From NCBI GenBank assembly GCA_019232645.1, contig JAFANO010000411.1, positions 1-7,420 of the forward strand: DNA of 7,420 nt, in the 5' to 3' direction. Positions 6,794 to 7,420 of this stretch are shown in pieces. Each line of letters opens with the position of its first letter. Positions within the stretch are counted from its first letter, which is position 1. This DNA is from Planctomycetaceae bacterium (GTDB lineage Bacteria > Planctomycetota > Planctomycetia > Isosphaerales > Isosphaeraceae). The notes under the pieces are model-generated. The model was given only the letters and a program-made list of their open reading frames with translations, ran no database searches and was not told where the DNA came from. The translations under genes were made by a program, and so were the position numbers.

Positions 6794-7020
6794 TCAGCGT
6801 CGGAGCCAACGGGCCAGCCAGAGCACTAGGTCCTTGCTCCGGTCGGTGATCTGGACATAGCCGTGCGGGTCGATCGTGGCCACATCGCCGGTGCGGAACC
6901 AGCCGTCCGGGGGGAAGGCCGAGCCGGCGGCGGCGGGGGCCTCGGGGCCTGGTCCGCGACCTCCCTGCCGCGGACCCCGACGCCGCGCCGGTCCGGGAGG
7001 CCGAGCAATGCCTCGGGCAG
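6794..7020 (-). pseudogene. truncated remnant of an acyl-CoA synthetase (AMP-binding enzyme)
   Basis: On the minus strand 6922-6824 encodes [15 protein letters not shown], then [18 protein letters not shown]. This is the hallmark segment joining the large and small domains of ANL-superfamily acyl-CoA synthetases (GWFRTGD, DRSKD). In an intact enzyme a glycine-rich GGE/GGEW segment and some 100 residues with the catalytic lysine follow. Here the frame leaves the family after KDLV, reads LWLARWLRR and stops at 6794. Upstream, the same frame soon becomes proline- and arginine-rich. A possible GREVADQAP piece lies in another frame near 6969-6943, suggesting a frameshift, but that part is uncertain. 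No start codon, ribosome site or N-terminal AMP-binding motif exists in the window. The piece is therefore a decayed gene, truncated next to the methyltransferase 3' end. Confidence 0.7.
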
Positions 7021-7237
7021 CGCGCGCCGACCGCGTGAGAGGCATCCCGGGGCAGGACGGCCTAGCCGAGAAGGCGAACTCGGTGTGATGGAAATCGCAA
7101 ATGAGTGGAAACTCATAAAGAGCATGACATCGTGTTGCTGACAACAATCCGCGAAGATCGGCCGTCCGCTGTCCCCCGGAAGATCGGGGACCCTCAGATG
7201 CATCCATCCGCATTCTCGGCTTCCTGGTGCGTCGCTC

Positions 7238-7257
7238 ATTTCTGAAATTCCTGAAAT
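7238..7257 (+). promoter_or_regulatory. operator-like repeat upstream of the right-edge promoter
   Basis: ATTTC-T-GAAAT (7238-7248) is a perfect 11-base palindrome, and CTGAAAT recurs at 7242-7248 and 7251-7257 with a nine-base period. The boxes end six bases before the -35 element. They could be an activator site, an operator or an AT-rich UP-like element. Confidence 0.35.
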
Positions 7258-7263
7258 AAGGGA

Positions 7264-7293
7264 TTGACACCGGAACTTGTCCCGCGCAATAAT
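7264..7293 (+). promoter_or_regulatory. near-consensus sigma70-type promoter
   Basis: TTGACA (7264-7269) is a perfect -35 box; AATAAT (7288-7293) matches the -10 consensus at 5 of 6 with an 18-base spacer. Transcription should begin near 7300. This is the strongest promoter in the window. Confidence 0.7.
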
Positions 7294-7299
7294 AAAGAG

Positions 7300-7382
7300 T
7301 TGACCGAGCGCCTAAGGCGGGTGACTCGATGCTCAGCTATGGTGGCCCTGCCGCGCGAGGAATTGCGCGGGCGGGGCTTTTT
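7300..7382 (+). ncRNA. small structured RNA or attenuator leader
   Basis: From the predicted start near 7300 to the terminator U-tract is about 83 bases. CGCC-TAA-GGCG (7309-7319) forms a first hairpin; if transcription starts at 7297, GAGTTG (7297-7302) also pairs with TGACTC (7322-7327), partly by G-U, to close it. The terminator hairpin follows at 7345-7377. GGCGGG (7316-7321) is complementary, with one G-U pair, to CCCTGCC's 7347-7352 part, the terminator's left arm, so the two states exclude each other, as in attenuators and riboswitches. An alternative is a coding start: ATG at 7329 with AAGGCGG eight bases upstream stays open to the right edge through the terminator, as does GTG at 7321. 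I recognise no known riboswitch core. It could be a stand-alone small RNA or the leader of a gene beyond the window. Confidence 0.45.
7345..7382 (+). terminator. strong intrinsic terminator
   Basis: GCCCTGCCGCGC (7345-7356) pairs with GCGC and GGGCGGGGC (7365-7377) to form 12 pairs with one bulged G and an eight-base loop, immediately followed by TTTTT (7378-7382). It is the only textbook stem plus U-tract in the window and lies on the same strand as the promoter at 7264-7293. Confidence 0.8.
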
Positions 7383-7420
7383 CGTGTCCTGGTTCGGGCC
7401 GAGGGAAGAAGGGGAGAATC

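Noticed and set aside
7101..7191. Small hairpins ATGAGT-GGAA-ACTCAT (7101-7116), TGTTG-CTGA-CAACA (7133-7146) and GTCCCC/GGGGAC (7171-7191)
   Set aside because: Short stems of five to six pairs without T-tracts, a common arrangement or flanking direct repeats; no mobile-element end could be argued from them.
7300..7382. Known riboswitch, SRP RNA or tRNA at the right edge
   Set aside because: No conserved core of the ZTP, SAM, TPP, fluoride or glycine classes, no SRP-type loop and no cloverleaf could be recognised; only promoter, hairpins and terminator are supported.

Overview
The window looks like a piece of a high-GC (visually about two-thirds G+C) chromosome, most likely from a planctomycete of the Isosphaeraceae type. 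That placement is an inference from the form of the ClpC protein, the strong GC bias at third codon positions and the loosely packed gene order; no rRNA or other marker is present to confirm it. Four protein genes are well supported, and I do not recognise a complete new defence, mobile or biosynthetic system.

Layout. Positions 1-331 hold the end of something on the minus strand (a possible partial reading frame at 1-73), a cluster of short palindromes (112-198) and a hairpin (264-298) placed as the terminator of clpC. clpC (332-2854, minus) encodes the complete 840-residue ClpC unfoldase. A 510-base gap (2855-3364) carries its leader, a weak promoter candidate and the terminator of the next gene. 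A 177-residue membrane protein with a TPR tail (3365-3898, minus) follows, with a good sigma70-type promoter at 3956-3984. Next is an AsmA-like membrane-anchored protein (4109-5422, minus). The three minus-strand genes are separated by 210-510 bases and the first two have their own candidate signals, so they are probably separate transcription units.

A 594-base divergent gap (5423-6016) separates the AsmA-like gene from a plus-strand class I SAM-dependent methyltransferase (6017-6778). It contains two very short reading frames with strong Shine-Dalgarno sequences (5667-5744 and 5858-5911), an imperfect 28-base tandem repeat (5751-5806) and a small palindrome (5931-5944). Beyond the methyltransferase, on the opposite strand, lies a broken remnant of an acyl-CoA synthetase/AMP-binding enzyme (about 6794-7020), cut off just after its conserved DRSKD motif.

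The most interesting part is the right edge. Repeated ATTTC/CTGAAAT boxes (7238-7257) sit just upstream of a near-consensus promoter (7264-7293). An 83-base structured segment follows and ends in a very strong intrinsic terminator (7345-7382). A GGCGGG stretch in the first hairpin can alternatively pair with the left arm of the terminator. The unit is therefore either a small RNA gene or an attenuator/riboswitch-like leader of a gene beyond the window.

Functionally, ClpC belongs to protein quality control. The TPR and AsmA-like proteins are envelope proteins of unknown partner. The methyltransferase has no identifiable substrate. I see no sign that these genes form one pathway.
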